DNA of 64,000 nt from Streptomyces violaceusniger (GTDB lineage: Bacteria; Actinomycetota; Actinomycetes; Streptomycetales; Streptomycetaceae). The notes below the pieces were generated by a model, which was not told the origin of the DNA, searched no databases, and saw nothing but the letters and a program-made list of their open reading frames with translations. The position numbers were made by a program, and so were the translations under genes. Location of the stretch: the NCBI GenBank assembly GCA_005405945.1, contig BJHW01000001.1, positions 7,254,001 through 7,318,000 on the forward strand, read 5' to 3'. Shown piece by piece: positions 15,989-24,833 of this stretch; position 1 is the first letter of the stretch, and every line of letters starts with the position of its first letter.

Positions 15989-17261
15989 CGGCGGCCTCCG
16001 GCAGGGCCATCCCGGCGTGCAGCTCGCGCTCCCGCCAGTCGGACGGCAGCAGATGGTCCAGGACGTCGTCGACCGTCACCGCGCCGAGCAGCGAGCCGGT
16101 CTCGTCCACGACGGGCGCCGCGAGCAGGTTGTACGTGGCCAGATGGCCCGCGACGACGGGCAGCGGGGTGTCCGGCGGCAGCGTCGGCAGATCGCTGTCG
16201 ACGGCCGCGCCGACGAGGGTGAACGGCGGGTCGCGCAGCAGCCGTTGGAAGTGGATGATGCCCAGGTAGCGGCCGGTGGGCGTCTGGTCGGGCGGGCGGC
16301 AGACGTAGACCTGGGCGGCGAGCGCGGGGGTCAGGTCCTGGTCGCGCACCCGGGCGAGCGCGTCCGCGACGGTGGCGTCCGGGCGCAGCACGATCGGCTC
16401 GGTCGTCATCAGACCGCCCGCCGACCCCTCCTCGTACGACATCAGCCGGCGCATGTCCGCGGCGTCCCGGGGGCGCATCAGGTCCAGCAGCCGCTCCTTG
16501 TCGGGCTCGGGGAGCTCGGAGAGCAGATCGGCCGCGTCATCGGGGTCCATGGCCTCCAGGACGTCCGCCGCGCGCTCCTCCTTGAGCTTGCCGAGGATCT
16601 CCACCTGGTCGTCGTCGGGCAGCTCCTCCAGGACGTCCGCGAGCCGCTCGTCGTCCAGGGCGGCCGCCACCTCGCCCCGGCGCTTGGCGGACAGGTGGTG
16701 CAGTACGTTGGCCAGGTCGGCGGGGCGCAGCTGCTCGAAGGTGGCCAGCAGGGTCTCCGCGCCCTGCCCCTGCTCCTCCAGCGAGAAGCCGGTGACCGCC
16801 GACCAGTCCACGGTCAGCGTCTCGCCACGGCGGCGCAGCGCGCGGGTCCTGCCGCGGCGTACGAAGACCTTGTCGACCTCCCACTCCCGGCGCGCGGGCA
16901 GCTGGCTCATCGACACGTCCAGGACCGTCACCGGGTCACCGGTCTCGACCAGCCGCACCGTGCGGTCGAGCAGTTCGCCGAGGACCAGGGTCTCGGTGGG
17001 GCGCTGTTCGAAGCGGCGCATGTTGAGCACGCCGGTGGTGATGACCTGGCCGGACTCCACACCGGTCACCCGGGTCATGGGCAGGAAGATCCGGCGGCGG
17101 CCGATCACCTCGACCACCAGGCCGAGCACCCGCGGCGGGCGGCCGGGCAGCCGCAGCATCGCCACGACGTCGCGCACCCGCCCCACCTGGTCGCCGTTCG
17201 GGTCGAAGACGGCGACACCCGCGAGATGCGAGACGAAGACCCGGGGGGCGCCTGCCGGCAT
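15978..17261 (-). CDS. PRC-barrel / MgtE_N / CBS-domain protein without a transport domain
   Basis: A 427-aa soluble protein. Residues 1-75 resemble a PRC barrel (GVAVFDPNGDQVGRVRDVVA). Residues about 165-285 match the MgtE N-terminal superhelix (LRPADLANVLHHLSAKRRGE, DDAADLLSELPEPDKERLL). Two CBS domains follow, beginning at MTTEPIVLRPDATVADALAR and ending ...LLGAVTVDDVLDHLLP. True MgtE magnesium channels continue into five membrane helices; these are absent here. It may be a detached Mg2+ or nucleotide sensor, perhaps working with the DUF1003 protein whose start it overlaps (inference). ATG 17261. Confidence 0.85.
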   Translation of the reverse strand: MPAGAPRVFVSHLAGVAVFDPNGDQVGRVRDVVAMLRLPGRPPRVLGLVVEVIGRRRIFLPMTRVTGVESGQVITTGVLNMRRFEQRPTETLVLGELLDRTVRLVETGDPVTVLDVSMSQLPARREWEVDKVFVRRGRTRALRRRGETLTVDWSAVTGFSLEEQGQGAETLLATFEQLRPADLANVLHHLSAKRRGEVAAALDDERLADVLEELPDDDQVEILGKLKEERAADVLEAMDPDDAADLLSELPEPDKERLLDLMRPRDAADMRRLMSYEEGSAGGLMTTEPIVLRPDATVADALARVRDQDLTPALAAQVYVCRPPDQTPTGRYLGIIHFQRLLRDPPFTLVGAAVDSDLPTLPPDTPLPVVAGHLATYNLLAAPVVDETGSLLGAVTVDDVLDHLLPSDWRERELHAGMALPEAADGR

Positions 17262-17460
17262 GCCTGCCTCCCCTCGTAGGTGGGGCTCCCTTGTCAGATT
17301 TCGTGGTCGTTCAAGGCAATGATCCGCTCTTCACCGGGTTCAGGCTAACGTGCCCGCACCTGCCCTGCCGCCGGGCGAGGGCGCCGCGGTACCCGGCGGA
17401 CACCGCGGGGCGGCACCGGTACGCTGCCCTACTGCACCGGCATCAGGAGGCAGAGCGGAC

Positions 17461-18234
17461 GTGCGCACCCGGAACAGGGCTGTCGTTGCGGCGATGTGCG
17501 CGGGGTTGGCCGCCACGCTCGCCGCGTGTGGCGGCGGCGGTGGGGAGAAGGACCCCGACGCGGGGACGAACGGCGTGGGAAAGCTCCCCGCCACGAAGAT
17601 CGAGAGCAAGGCCCGTCAGGCGGCCACCAGCGCGAATTCGGTGCGGCTCTCCGGCAACCTCGTCACCAGGGGAGCCACCTACAAGCTGAACATGCGGCTC
17701 AACGCCGACGGCGGGACGGGCCAGGTCTCCACCCAGGGCTCCAGCTTCGAGCTGCTGCGGGTCGGCAAGGAGCTCTACCTCAAGGCCGACGCGGGCTTCT
17801 GGTCGCACGACGAGTCGCACGGCGGCGAGGGTGACGGCTCCGACGGTGACGGCGGCGGCGCGGGCGGCGCGGCCGGCAAGCTGGACAACAAGTATGTGAA
17901 GGTCCCCTCCGGCGACCCCTCCTACCAGCGGCTCAGCGGTTTCACCGATATGAAGTTGCTGCTCGACGGGTTGCTCGGACTGCACGGCAAGATCACCACG
18001 GGCGACCACGGGCAGGTGGACGGCGTGCGGACGATCACCATCAGCGCCGGTAAGGCCGGTGAGGGTGGCTCGCTCGACGTCTCCCTGGAGGGCCGGCCGT
18101 ATCCGCTGCGGTTGCAGCGGGCGGGCGGCGCGGGCGTGATCCGGCTCGCGGACTGGAACGAGGGCTTCAAGATCACCGCCCCGGAGAAGGGCCATGTGCT
18201 CGACTACGGACAGCAGATCCCGGAGACGCCGTAG
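17461..18234 (+). CDS. Lipoprotein, possible LppX/LprG-like fold
   Basis: A 257-aa predicted lipoprotein. The signal VRTRNRAVVAAMCAGLAATL ends in a LAAC lipobox, with the acylated Cys near residue 23, followed by a Gly/Asp linker. The mature domain has the pattern SANSVRLSGNL, YKLNMRLNADGG, LLRVGKELYLKADAGFW, seen in LolA/LprG-like proteins that bind lipids or scaffold cell-surface complexes. The family assignment is by pattern only. A Gly/Asp-rich insertion lies near residues 120-140. GTG 17461 follows AGGAGG. The gene ends before a perfect palindrome. Confidence 0.7.
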   Translation: MRTRNRAVVAAMCAGLAATLAACGGGGGEKDPDAGTNGVGKLPATKIESKARQAATSANSVRLSGNLVTRGATYKLNMRLNADGGTGQVSTQGSSFELLRVGKELYLKADAGFWSHDESHGGEGDGSDGDGGGAGGAAGKLDNKYVKVPSGDPSYQRLSGFTDMKLLLDGLLGLHGKITTGDHGQVDGVRTITISAGKAGEGGSLDVSLEGRPYPLRLQRAGGAGVIRLADWNEGFKITAPEKGHVLDYGQQIPETP

Positions 18235-18247
18235 GCGCGGGCGCGCC

Positions 18248-18269
18248 GTGTAAGGGCGCGCCCTTACAC
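18248..18269. terminator. Perfect palindrome after the lipoprotein gene
   Basis: GTGTAAGGGCG (18248-18258) is followed at once by its exact complement (18259-18269), an 11-bp hairpin 13 bp after the stop codon. Confidence 0.65.
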
Positions 18270-18270
18270 C

Positions 18271-18427
18271 TGGGCGGGCTGCTCCCTTCCCCGGTCCTTC
18301 CCACGGCATCGATATGCGGCTCCGCCGCGTGGGGTCGGGGCAGAGCCTCAGATTCGGGAAGGGGCGGGGAGGGGGAAGCGTCGCTTTGCGGCTTCGCCGC
18401 GTGGCCCGCCGGACACCCGTAGGACGC
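18271..18427. repeat. Dispersed intergenic element, copy 2
   Basis: It shares with the element at 37-568: GGCGGGCTGCTCCCTTCCCC at the left, GATATGCGGCTCCGCCGCGTG from 18311, TTCGGGAAGGGGCGGGGAGG from 18353 and CCCGCCGGACACCC at 18414-18427. It lacks the 24-bp repeat array. A duplicated GTAGGACGCGTCCTTACG-like segment follows it. It lies between two convergent genes. Confidence 0.6.
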
Positions 18428-18448
18428 GTCCTTACGGTCGTCAGCCGG

Positions 18449-18994
18449 CTAGGACGCGTCCTTACGGGCGTCACGGGCCCGCTTCTTGCGGCGGGCCAGG
18501 AGCTTGGGGAGCGCCGCCGGGATCGGGCGGCGGGTGGTCGCGGGGGACGGCAGCGGGGCCGCCGCCAGGGAGCCGGTGGGGTGCTCGGCGAGCGCCCCGG
18601 GCGCGGGCTCCAGCCGCAGCACCCGGCACTCGCGCGCCCAGCGCTCCGCGATGTGGTCGGCGTCCGCCGCGTTCAGCCGCTTGCCCTTGAGCTCGTCGAC
18701 CGCCGCGGTCCACGCCTCGCCGCCCGGGGTCAGCTCGACCACCCGCGCGGGCCAGCTCACCAGGCGCCCGCCCTTGTCCTTGCTGCGTACGGTCACCGTG
18801 GCGCTGCCGCCGTCGGCCAGCCCGAGGTCCTTGAGGGGCTGCTCGTCGGGCCCGTCCCCGACGAGGCAGACCGCGCCCTCGTGCCAGATGTGCCACAGGG
18901 CGCGCGGAGCACCCTCGGTGCCCTGGACCCAGATGAGGGCGGACTTCTTGGCCGCCTCCTCGACAAGGGCACGGTCCATCGGCGTCTGCGTCAT
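18449..18994 (-). CDS. Conserved hypothetical protein
   Basis: A 181-aa soluble protein. The N-terminal 110 residues (SALIWVQGTEGAPRALWHIW, EGAVCLVGDGPDEQPL, SKDKGGRLVSWPARVVEL) look like a small beta-barrel domain, faintly similar to flavin-binding split barrels. The C-terminus is basic and Pro/Ala rich, ending KLLARRKKRARDARKDAS, which suggests nucleic-acid or membrane contact. No function is assigned. ATG 18994; a second in-frame ATG five codons later is possible. Divergent from the EamA transporter gene. Confidence 0.65.
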   Translation of the reverse strand: MTQTPMDRALVEEAAKKSALIWVQGTEGAPRALWHIWHEGAVCLVGDGPDEQPLKDLGLADGGSATVTVRSKDKGGRLVSWPARVVELTPGGEAWTAAVDELKGKRLNAADADHIAERWARECRVLRLEPAPGALAEHPTGSLAAAPLPSPATTRRPIPAALPKLLARRKKRARDARKDAS

Positions 18995-19079
18995 GCCGAC
19001 AGCCTAGGCCAGCCACGCACCCGTCCCAGCCCGTGAAATGACAGTTCCATCTCACCATCACGCGCCTTAGCCTGGCGTC

Positions 19080-20039
19080 GTGCCCACCGCCCGTACCGCC
19101 CGCGCCTCGGCCTCCACCGCCACGCCCACCGCGCCCGGGGACGGCGGCCGCTTCCACGGCGGCCCTGTGGACATCGCGCTCCTTACGGTCGCCATCGCCG
19201 GGGTCTCGCTCTCCGCGCCGCTGGCCGCCGCGACGGTGGCGCCCGCGCTCGCCATCGCCTTCTGGCGCAACGCCATGGCGGTGGGCGCGCTCACCCCGTT
19301 CGCCCTGTGGCGCCACCGCGGCGAGCTGCGCGGGATGGGCCGCCGTACGGCGCTGCTGTCGGCCGGGGCGGGGGCGCTGCTCGCGGTGCACTTCGGGGCC
19401 TGGCTGCCGAGCCTCCACATGACCTCCGTGGCCTCCTCGACCGCGCTGGTGACCACCACCCCCATCTGGACGGCGCTGCTGCTGCGGCTGCGCGGCCACC
19501 GCCCGCCCACGCTCGCCTGGCTGGGCATGGGGCTGGCGATCCTCGGTGTGGTGATCCTCACCGGGGTCGACCTGTCCGCGTCCCCGCGCGCCCTGCTGGG
19601 CGACGGGCTCGCGCTGCTGGGCGGGGTCGCGGCGGCCGGGTACGTGCTGCTCGGGGCGGACGTGCGCCGTTCGGTGAGCACCACCGCGTACGCCTACGTC
19701 TGCTACGCCACCACCAGCGTGCTCCTGCTGCTGACCTGCCTGGTGGCGGGCGCGGAGCTCGGCGGCTACAGCGGCACCACCTGGCTGCGGCTGGCCGCGC
19801 TGACGGTCACCGCGCAGCTGCTGGGGCACACCCTCATCAACCGGGTGGTCAAGGGCCTCGGCCCGTCCGTCACCTCGACCGCGATCCTGCTGGAGACGCC
19901 GGGGGCGGCCCTGATCGCGGCCCTGTGGCTGGGCCAGATGCCGCCCGTGGCCGCCTACCCGGCGCTCGCGGTGATCCTCGGAGGGCTCGCGCTGGTCATC
20001 ATGGCGGACGGGAAGGGCGCGTTGAACGAACCCGGTTGA
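19080..20039 (+). CDS. EamA/DMT-family transporter
   Basis: A 319-aa integral membrane protein with about ten hydrophobic helices in two EamA halves. Helix 1 starts at VDIALLTVAIAGVSLSAPLA and the second half starts near LLGDGLALLGGVAAAGYVLL. Conserved features include FWRNAMAVGAL after helix 1 and ETPGAALIAALWLGQ near the end. DMT exporters move small metabolites or amino acids outward; no substrate can be read from sequence. GTG 19080. Preceded by a Thr/Ala-rich stretch of about 28 residues. Confidence 0.85.
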   Translation: MPTARTARASASTATPTAPGDGGRFHGGPVDIALLTVAIAGVSLSAPLAAATVAPALAIAFWRNAMAVGALTPFALWRHRGELRGMGRRTALLSAGAGALLAVHFGAWLPSLHMTSVASSTALVTTTPIWTALLLRLRGHRPPTLAWLGMGLAILGVVILTGVDLSASPRALLGDGLALLGGVAAAGYVLLGADVRRSVSTTAYAYVCYATTSVLLLLTCLVAGAELGGYSGTTWLRLAALTVTAQLLGHTLINRVVKGLGPSVTSTAILLETPGAALIAALWLGQMPPVAAYPALAVILGGLALVIMADGKGALNEPG

Positions 20040-20071
20040 CGCGGGCCCGCCCGCGGTCCGGCCCTACACCC

Positions 20072-21172
20072 CTACAGCCAGCCGTTGCGCTTGAAGCCGC
20101 GGTGGATCGCGAAGCAGATGCCCACCGTGACCACGAGCACGGTCGGGTAGCCGAACTTCCAGCGCAGCTCCGGCATGTAGTCGAAGTTCATGCCGTAGAT
20201 CCCCGCGATCATCGTCGGCACGGCGAAGATCGCCGCCCAGGACGTGATCTTCCGCATGTCCTCGTTCTGCGCGACCGTGGCCTGCGCCAGATTGGCCTGG
20301 AGGATCGAGTTCAGCAGGTCGTCGAAGGCCAGCACCTGCTCGTTGACCCGCGCCAGATGGTCCGCGACGTCCCGGAAGTACTTCTGGATGTCCGGGGCCA
20401 CCAGCCGCATCGGACGCTCGCTCAGCAGCTGCATCGGCCGCAGCAGCGGCGAGACGGCCCGCTTGAACTCCAGGACCTCGCGCTTGAGCTGGTAGATCCG
20501 GCCCGCGTCGCCGCCCCGCCGGGAGGTCGCGGCCGAGAAGACGTCGATCTCGACCTCGTCGATGTCGTCCTGGACCGCGTCGGCCACGGCCAGATAGCCG
20601 TCGACCACCTGGTCGGCGATGGCGTGCAGCACCGCCGAGGGGCCCTTGGCGAGCAGCTCCGGGTCCTGCTGGAGCCGGTGGCGCAGGGCGCGCAGCGAGC
20701 CCTGGCCGCCGTGCCGCACGGTCACGATGAAGTTCCGGCCGGTGAAGCACATCACCTCGCCGGTCTCCACGACCTCGCTGGTCGAGGTGAGTTCGGCGTG
20801 CTCCACGTAGTGGATGGTCTTGAAGACGGTGAAGAGGGTGTCGTCGTACCGCTCCAGCTTGGGCCGCTGGTGCGCCTGCACCGCGTCCTCGACCGCCAGC
20901 GGGTGCAGCCCGAACTCCTGGGCGATCCCCGCGAACTCGCGCTCGGTCGGCTCGTGCAGCCCGATCCAGGCGAACCCGCCCTCCTCGCGGACCCGCTCCA
21001 TGGCCTTCGCCGGGCTCACGTGTTCGCTGACCCGCTTGCCGTCGCGGTAGACCCCGCAGTCGACCACGGCGCTGGTGACCGACGGGTCACGCGTCGCGTC
21101 GTAGTCGCTGGCGGTACGGGAACGGCGCAGGGCAGGGCGAACGGCTGCGCGCAGGTCACGGATCATCGACAT
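20072..21172 (-). CDS. corA: CorA-type magnesium transporter
   Basis: A 366-aa CorA. A large N-terminal cytoplasmic funnel of mixed alpha/beta structure and long helices precedes two C-terminal membrane helices. The pore signature YGMNF lies at the end of the first helix (SWAAIFAVPTMIAGIYGMNF) and the Glu-Leu periplasmic loop (MPEL) follows. CorA channels admit Mg2+ down the membrane potential and close when cytoplasmic Mg2+ is high. ATG 21172 is preceded by AAGGAG; the open frame upstream is not used. The 450-bp leader region has no recognisable M-box. Confidence 0.93.
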   Translation of the reverse strand: MSMIRDLRAAVRPALRRSRTASDYDATRDPSVTSAVVDCGVYRDGKRVSEHVSPAKAMERVREEGGFAWIGLHEPTEREFAGIAQEFGLHPLAVEDAVQAHQRPKLERYDDTLFTVFKTIHYVEHAELTSTSEVVETGEVMCFTGRNFIVTVRHGGQGSLRALRHRLQQDPELLAKGPSAVLHAIADQVVDGYLAVADAVQDDIDEVEIDVFSAATSRRGGDAGRIYQLKREVLEFKRAVSPLLRPMQLLSERPMRLVAPDIQKYFRDVADHLARVNEQVLAFDDLLNSILQANLAQATVAQNEDMRKITSWAAIFAVPTMIAGIYGMNFDYMPELRWKFGYPTVLVVTVGICFAIHRGFKRNGWL

Positions 21173-21620
21173 GACGGGCTCCTTCTCAGGCCGGCCGTCA
21201 GCGGCGGGCGCGCGGCGCAGCGCAGCGCCCGGAAGGTGGACGTACGACATCCGGTGCCCGTACGTCCGCAAAGCGGGCGGCGCTCCGTGCCATGGCGCTG
21301 ACGGAAGTTCTTCGGAACTGAACAAAGCGGTACGAAGGCGCTCTACCGTCAGATGCCCTGGATGCGAGGGGGCTTCGCGTGTTTCACCGCCCAGCGGCGG
21401 GGTACGGAAGGCTCAGATCATGAAGTCGCATACCAAGGGGAAACGACGGGAGAACTGTCGGTACTGCACGGTCGACTAGGATCCACCGCAGCCCCACCTC
21501 CTCCGGCCGGTCCCCCGTGAGGGACGATCTGTAACTCCCTGGGCAGGGATTAAGGCTATCAGTCGGCAGAACCGTTACGTCGCCGCTTTGCCTGTTCGAT
21601 ACGCGATCTATGCTCACCGC
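21173..21620. other. Intergenic region between corA and the SUFU gene
   Basis: This 448-bp divergent spacer holds the corA ribosome site and, on the plus strand, a short open frame at 21420-21479. No terminator or known riboswitch is visible. Confidence 0.4.
21420..21479 (+). CDS. Possible 19-aa CxxC peptide
   Basis: ATG 21420 opens a 19-codon frame coding for a very basic peptide, MKSHTKGKRRENCRYCTVD, with a CxxC pair. GGAAGG lies 8 nt before the ATG. It ends 141 bp before the SUFU gene on the same strand. The sequence is too short to exclude chance. It might be a leader peptide or a small zinc-binding protein. Confidence 0.3.
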   Translation: MKSHTKGKRRENCRYCTVD

Positions 21621-22225
21621 ATGTCAGACGTTCTTCAGCTGGTCGAGGCCCGGTTGATCACCGCGCTGGGCGAGCCGGACGCCCGCGCCGCCGTCACCTT
21701 CGTCGGTACGGACCGCATCGAGGTGCTGCGATTCCGCGATGAGAGCGATGTGATCCGCTATGCCACGCTCGGCATGTCGGACCATCCGATGACCAGCCCG
21801 ACCGCCGCCGTCGCCGACCCGCTGCGCGGGCCGCGCGCCGAGCTCGTGCTGACCGTGAGGGCGGGCGGTTCCGGCCCCGACCTCTCCGTCCTCGACGAGG
21901 TGCTCCGCCCGCTCGCCGTGCTGGCCGCCTCGCCCCAGGTCGAGGGGGTCGTGGTGACCCCGGCGCGTCGCTGGACCTCGGCGGGCCGCTGTGGCCGGGG
22001 GCGCCTTTCACCTCCGTCCTGGTCGCCGAACCGGGCGGCCTGGTCGAGGACTTGGAGCTGCTGGAGCCCATGGAGCCGGTGCGGTTCCTGCCGATGCTGC
22101 CGATGACCACGAACGAGGCGGCGTGGAAGCGGGTGCACGGCGCCGGCGCCCTCCAGGACCGCTGGCTGCGGCACGGCACGGATCTGCGCGACCCGGTACG
22201 GTCCGGGGTGCCGTTGTCGGACTGA
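21621..22225 (+). CDS. Suppressor-of-fused (SUFU) domain protein, frameshifted
   Basis: Intact length 201 aa. It has the bacterial SUFU layout: an N-terminal half with VTFVGTDRIEVLRFRDE and LVLTVRAGG, then WPGAPFTSVLVAEPGGLVED and PVRFLPMLPMTTNEAAWKRV. In bacteria these often act as immunity proteins or have unknown roles; there is no toxin gene alongside here. One G is missing in the CCCCGG at 21958-21963, so the given frame ends early at 22106. Adding one base continues to the TGA at 22223-22225. ATG 21621. Confidence 0.75.
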
Positions 22226-22393
22226 GACCCGTACGGAAGGGTCGCGACGCCCCCGGGAGCGGGGCCGGGCGGAAGCCGTGGCGGGACTGGACGGAAGCCG
22301 CGGCGGGGCCGGACGGGAACTGGTGCGGGAAGTGACCTCCGGACGGGTGATCGTCCTTGACGCGGCGACGACCGGGGAGGACCGTGGGGCCCT

Positions 22394-23035
22394 ATGAGGG
22401 GCGAACCCAGTTGCCCGAAGTGCGGTGGCCGGGTGCGAGCGCCCGGTCTCTTCGCCGACTCCTGGCAGTGCGGCGTGCACGGCACGGTGCACCCCCTCCA
22501 GCCGGTCGTCCCGCCGAGCGTCGAAGCACTCGTGGTCGTCACCAACCGCGCCCGGGTGCCCGTATGGATGCCGTGGCCGCTGCCCGTGGGCTGGCTGTTC
22601 ACCGGGGTGGCCTGCGCCGGGGACGACCGCAGCGGCGGCCGCGCCACCGCCGTGGCCTGCTCCGGGCCGGGACCGCTGGGCGGCCCGGGTGAGCTACTCC
22701 TGATCGCCGAGGAGCTGGGCGTCGGCCTCGGCGCGCGTTTCGCGGGCCTCCCGGGGCCCGATCCGGGGCCCGGGATGCGGGTGGACAAGCCGCCGCACGT
22801 CAAGGTGCTGGCCGCCGGGCGGCCCACCCCGCTGTGGCATGTCGAGGGCACCCCGGACGACCGCGCGGTCTTCGCGGGCGAGGCGTGCGGGCTGTGGCTG
22901 TGGGCGGTCGTCTGGCCCGAGCAGACCGGGCTGCTGATGTACGACGAGATGGTGCTCACCGATCTGCGGGACGCGGGGGCCGAGGTCGACCTGGTGCCCT
23001 GCGGGGCGCTCTCGCCGAGGCTGCTCTCGCCCTGA
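22394..23035 (+). CDS. DUF6758-like protein with N-terminal zinc ribbon
   Basis: A 213-aa protein. The first 40 residues hold a treble-clef or ribbon-like start, CPKCGGRVRAPGLFADSWQC followed by GVHG. The rest is a conserved actinobacterial domain with VPVWMPWPLPVGWLFTGVAC, PPHVKVLAAGRPTPLWHVEG and a Trp-rich segment LWLWAVVWPEQTG. The function is unknown. ATG 22394 is preceded by GGGGAGGA at about 12 nt. It lies upstream of the PHP gene on the same strand, after a stretch of short TTCGCCGCCGGC-like repeats (23038-23105). Confidence 0.7.
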   Translation: MRGEPSCPKCGGRVRAPGLFADSWQCGVHGTVHPLQPVVPPSVEALVVVTNRARVPVWMPWPLPVGWLFTGVACAGDDRSGGRATAVACSGPGPLGGPGELLLIAEELGVGLGARFAGLPGPDPGPGMRVDKPPHVKVLAAGRPTPLWHVEGTPDDRAVFAGEACGLWLWAVVWPEQTGLLMYDEMVLTDLRDAGAEVDLVPCGALSPRLLSP

Positions 23036-23209
23036 GTCCTTTCGCCGCCGGCTTCCGCCGCTGACTTTCGCCGCCGGCATTCACCGTCGGCATTCGCCGC
23101 CGGCCGGTAGGTCATGCACAGGTCAGGGCCGTCGACACGGGCAGGTACGGGCGTGGTTATGCTGGGGCGTCCCCTCGGTCCATCCCGAACGCAGCTTGGA
23201 GTCCGTGCC

Positions 23210-24064
23210 GTGCGCATCGATCTGCACACCCACTCCACCGCGTCGGACGGTACGGACACCCCCGCCGAGCTGGTACGGAACGCCGCCGCCCAGGGTCTGG
23301 ACGTCGTCGCGCTCACCGACCACGACACCGTCGGCGGCTACGAGGAGGCGACGAAGGCGCTGCCCTCCGGGCTGACGCTGGTCACCGGCGCCGAGCTGTC
23401 CTGCCGGCTGAACGGGGTCAGCCTGCACATGCTGGCGTACCTCTTCGATCCGGCCGAGCCCGAGCTGGCGCGCGAGCGCGAACTGGTGCGCGACGACCGG
23501 GTGCCCCGGGCCCGGGCGATGGTCGCGAAGCTGCGCGAGCTGGACGTCCCGATCACCTGGGAGCGGGTGGCGGAGATCGCCGGGGATGGGGCCGTCGGAC
23601 GGCCGCACATCGCCACCGCGCTGGTCGAGCTGGGTGTCGTGGAGAGCGTCTCGGACGCCTTCACGCAGGACTGGCTGGCCGACGGCGGCCGGGCGCATGT
23701 GGAGAAGCACGAGCTGGACCCCTTCGAGGCGATCCGGCTGATCAAGGGCGCCGGCGGGGTCGCGGTCTTCGCGCATCCGCTGGCCCTCAAGCGCGGCCAG
23801 TGCGTCCCGGAGAGCGCGATCGGCGAGCTGGCGGCGGCGGGCCTCGACGGTATCGAGGTCGACCATATGGACCACGCCGAGGACACCCGTGCGCGGCTGC
23901 GCGGGCTCGCCGCCGAGCTCGGCCTGCTCACCACCGGCTCCAGCGACTATCACGGCAGCCGTAAGACCTGTCGGCTCGGCGAGTACACGACCGATCCCGA
24001 GGTCTACGGGGAGATCGTGCGCCGGGCGACCGGGGCCTTCCCGGTGCCGGGCGCGGGCGGCTGA
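23210..24064 (+). CDS. PHP-domain phosphoesterase
   Basis: A 284-aa PHP protein. The four metal-binding motifs are present: DLHTHSTASDG (residues 4-14), LTDHDT, a central GAELS with GRPHIA, and the C-terminal TGSSDYHG. Related enzymes hydrolyse 3',5'-nucleotide bisphosphates or RNA ends (YciV/RNase AM type), a likely role here. GTG 23210 follows TTGGAG and begins right at the conserved RIDLHTHS. The frame is open upstream but carries no family sequence. Confidence 0.85.
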   Translation: MRIDLHTHSTASDGTDTPAELVRNAAAQGLDVVALTDHDTVGGYEEATKALPSGLTLVTGAELSCRLNGVSLHMLAYLFDPAEPELARERELVRDDRVPRARAMVAKLRELDVPITWERVAEIAGDGAVGRPHIATALVELGVVESVSDAFTQDWLADGGRAHVEKHELDPFEAIRLIKGAGGVAVFAHPLALKRGQCVPESAIGELAAAGLDGIEVDHMDHAEDTRARLRGLAAELGLLTTGSSDYHGSRKTCRLGEYTTDPEVYGEIVRRATGAFPVPGAGG

Positions 24065-24154
24065 GCCCCGGCCTTACCTTCCACTCCGTCCTCCCTCCGT
24101 TACCCGTACCGCATCAGCACCGCACCGCTGCTCGTCACCGCAAGGCCATTCACC

Positions 24155-24760
24155 GTGTTCGACGTCGCCGTCTTCGGCTCCCTCTTCCTCACCCTGTTCG
24201 TGATCATGGACCCGCCGGGCATCACGCCCATCTTCCTCGCGCTGACCTCGGGCCGCCCGGCCAAGGTCCAGCGCAGGATGGCGGGCCAGGCGGCGGCCGT
24301 CGCCTTCGGCGTCATCGCCGTCTTCGGCATCGGGGGTCAGCAGATCCTCGACTATCTGCATGTCTCGGTCCCCGCGCTGATGATCGCGGGCGGGCTGCTG
24401 CTCCTGCTGATCGCGCTCGATCTGCTCACCGGTAAGAACGACGAGCCGACCCAGACCAAGGACGTCAATGTCGCGCTCGTGCCGCTCGGCATGCCGCTGC
24501 TGGCCGGGCCGGGCGCGATCGTCTCGGTGATCCTCGCCGTCCAGCACGCGCGCGGGGTCGGCGATCAGGTGGCGGTGTGGACCGCGATCGCGGCCATGCA
24601 TGGCGTGCTGTGGGTCACTATGCGCTACTCGCTGCTGATCATCCGCGTGATCAAGGAAGGGGGAGTGGTGCTGGTCACCCGGCTGTCCGGCATGATGCTC
24701 TCGGCCATCGCGGTGCAGCAGATCATCAACGGCGTCATCCAGGTGGCCCACACCGCCTGA
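24155..24760 (+). CDS. MarC family integral membrane protein
   Basis: A 201-aa protein with six predicted membrane helices. Family marks: VIMDPPGITPIFLALTSG in the first loop, AGGLLLLLIALDLLTG, VALVPLGMPLLAGPGAI and the closing LSGMMLSAIAVQQIINGV. MarC/UPF0056 proteins were once linked to multiple antibiotic resistance but their function is unproven. GTG 24155. A strong hairpin follows within 10 bp. Confidence 0.85.
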   Translation: MFDVAVFGSLFLTLFVIMDPPGITPIFLALTSGRPAKVQRRMAGQAAAVAFGVIAVFGIGGQQILDYLHVSVPALMIAGGLLLLLIALDLLTGKNDEPTQTKDVNVALVPLGMPLLAGPGAIVSVILAVQHARGVGDQVAVWTAIAAMHGVLWVTMRYSLLIIRVIKEGGVVLVTRLSGMMLSAIAVQQIINGVIQVAHTA

Positions 24761-24767
24761 CACGCAC

Positions 24768-24800
24768 GAGCGCCCCCGTACCGTCTGTACGGGGGCGCTC
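24768..24800. terminator. Hairpin after marC
   Basis: GAGCGCCCCCGTAC (24768-24781) and GTACGGGGGCGCTC (24787-24800) form a 14-bp perfect stem with a 5-nt loop, between convergent genes. Confidence 0.85.
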
Positions 24801-24833
24801 GACGCTCTGTGCTGCTGGGAGAGCCTTACGGCA

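Noticed and set aside
14244..17279. 1011-codon open frame antisense to mrp, DUF1003 and CBS genes
   Set aside because: A shadow of high-GC coding on the other strand; His/Arg/Gly/Leu-rich with no motifs, while the minus-strand genes are well supported.
21173..21420. M-box or other Mg2+ riboswitch upstream of corA
   Set aside because: I could not find the conserved M-box core or a terminator before the corA ribosome site.
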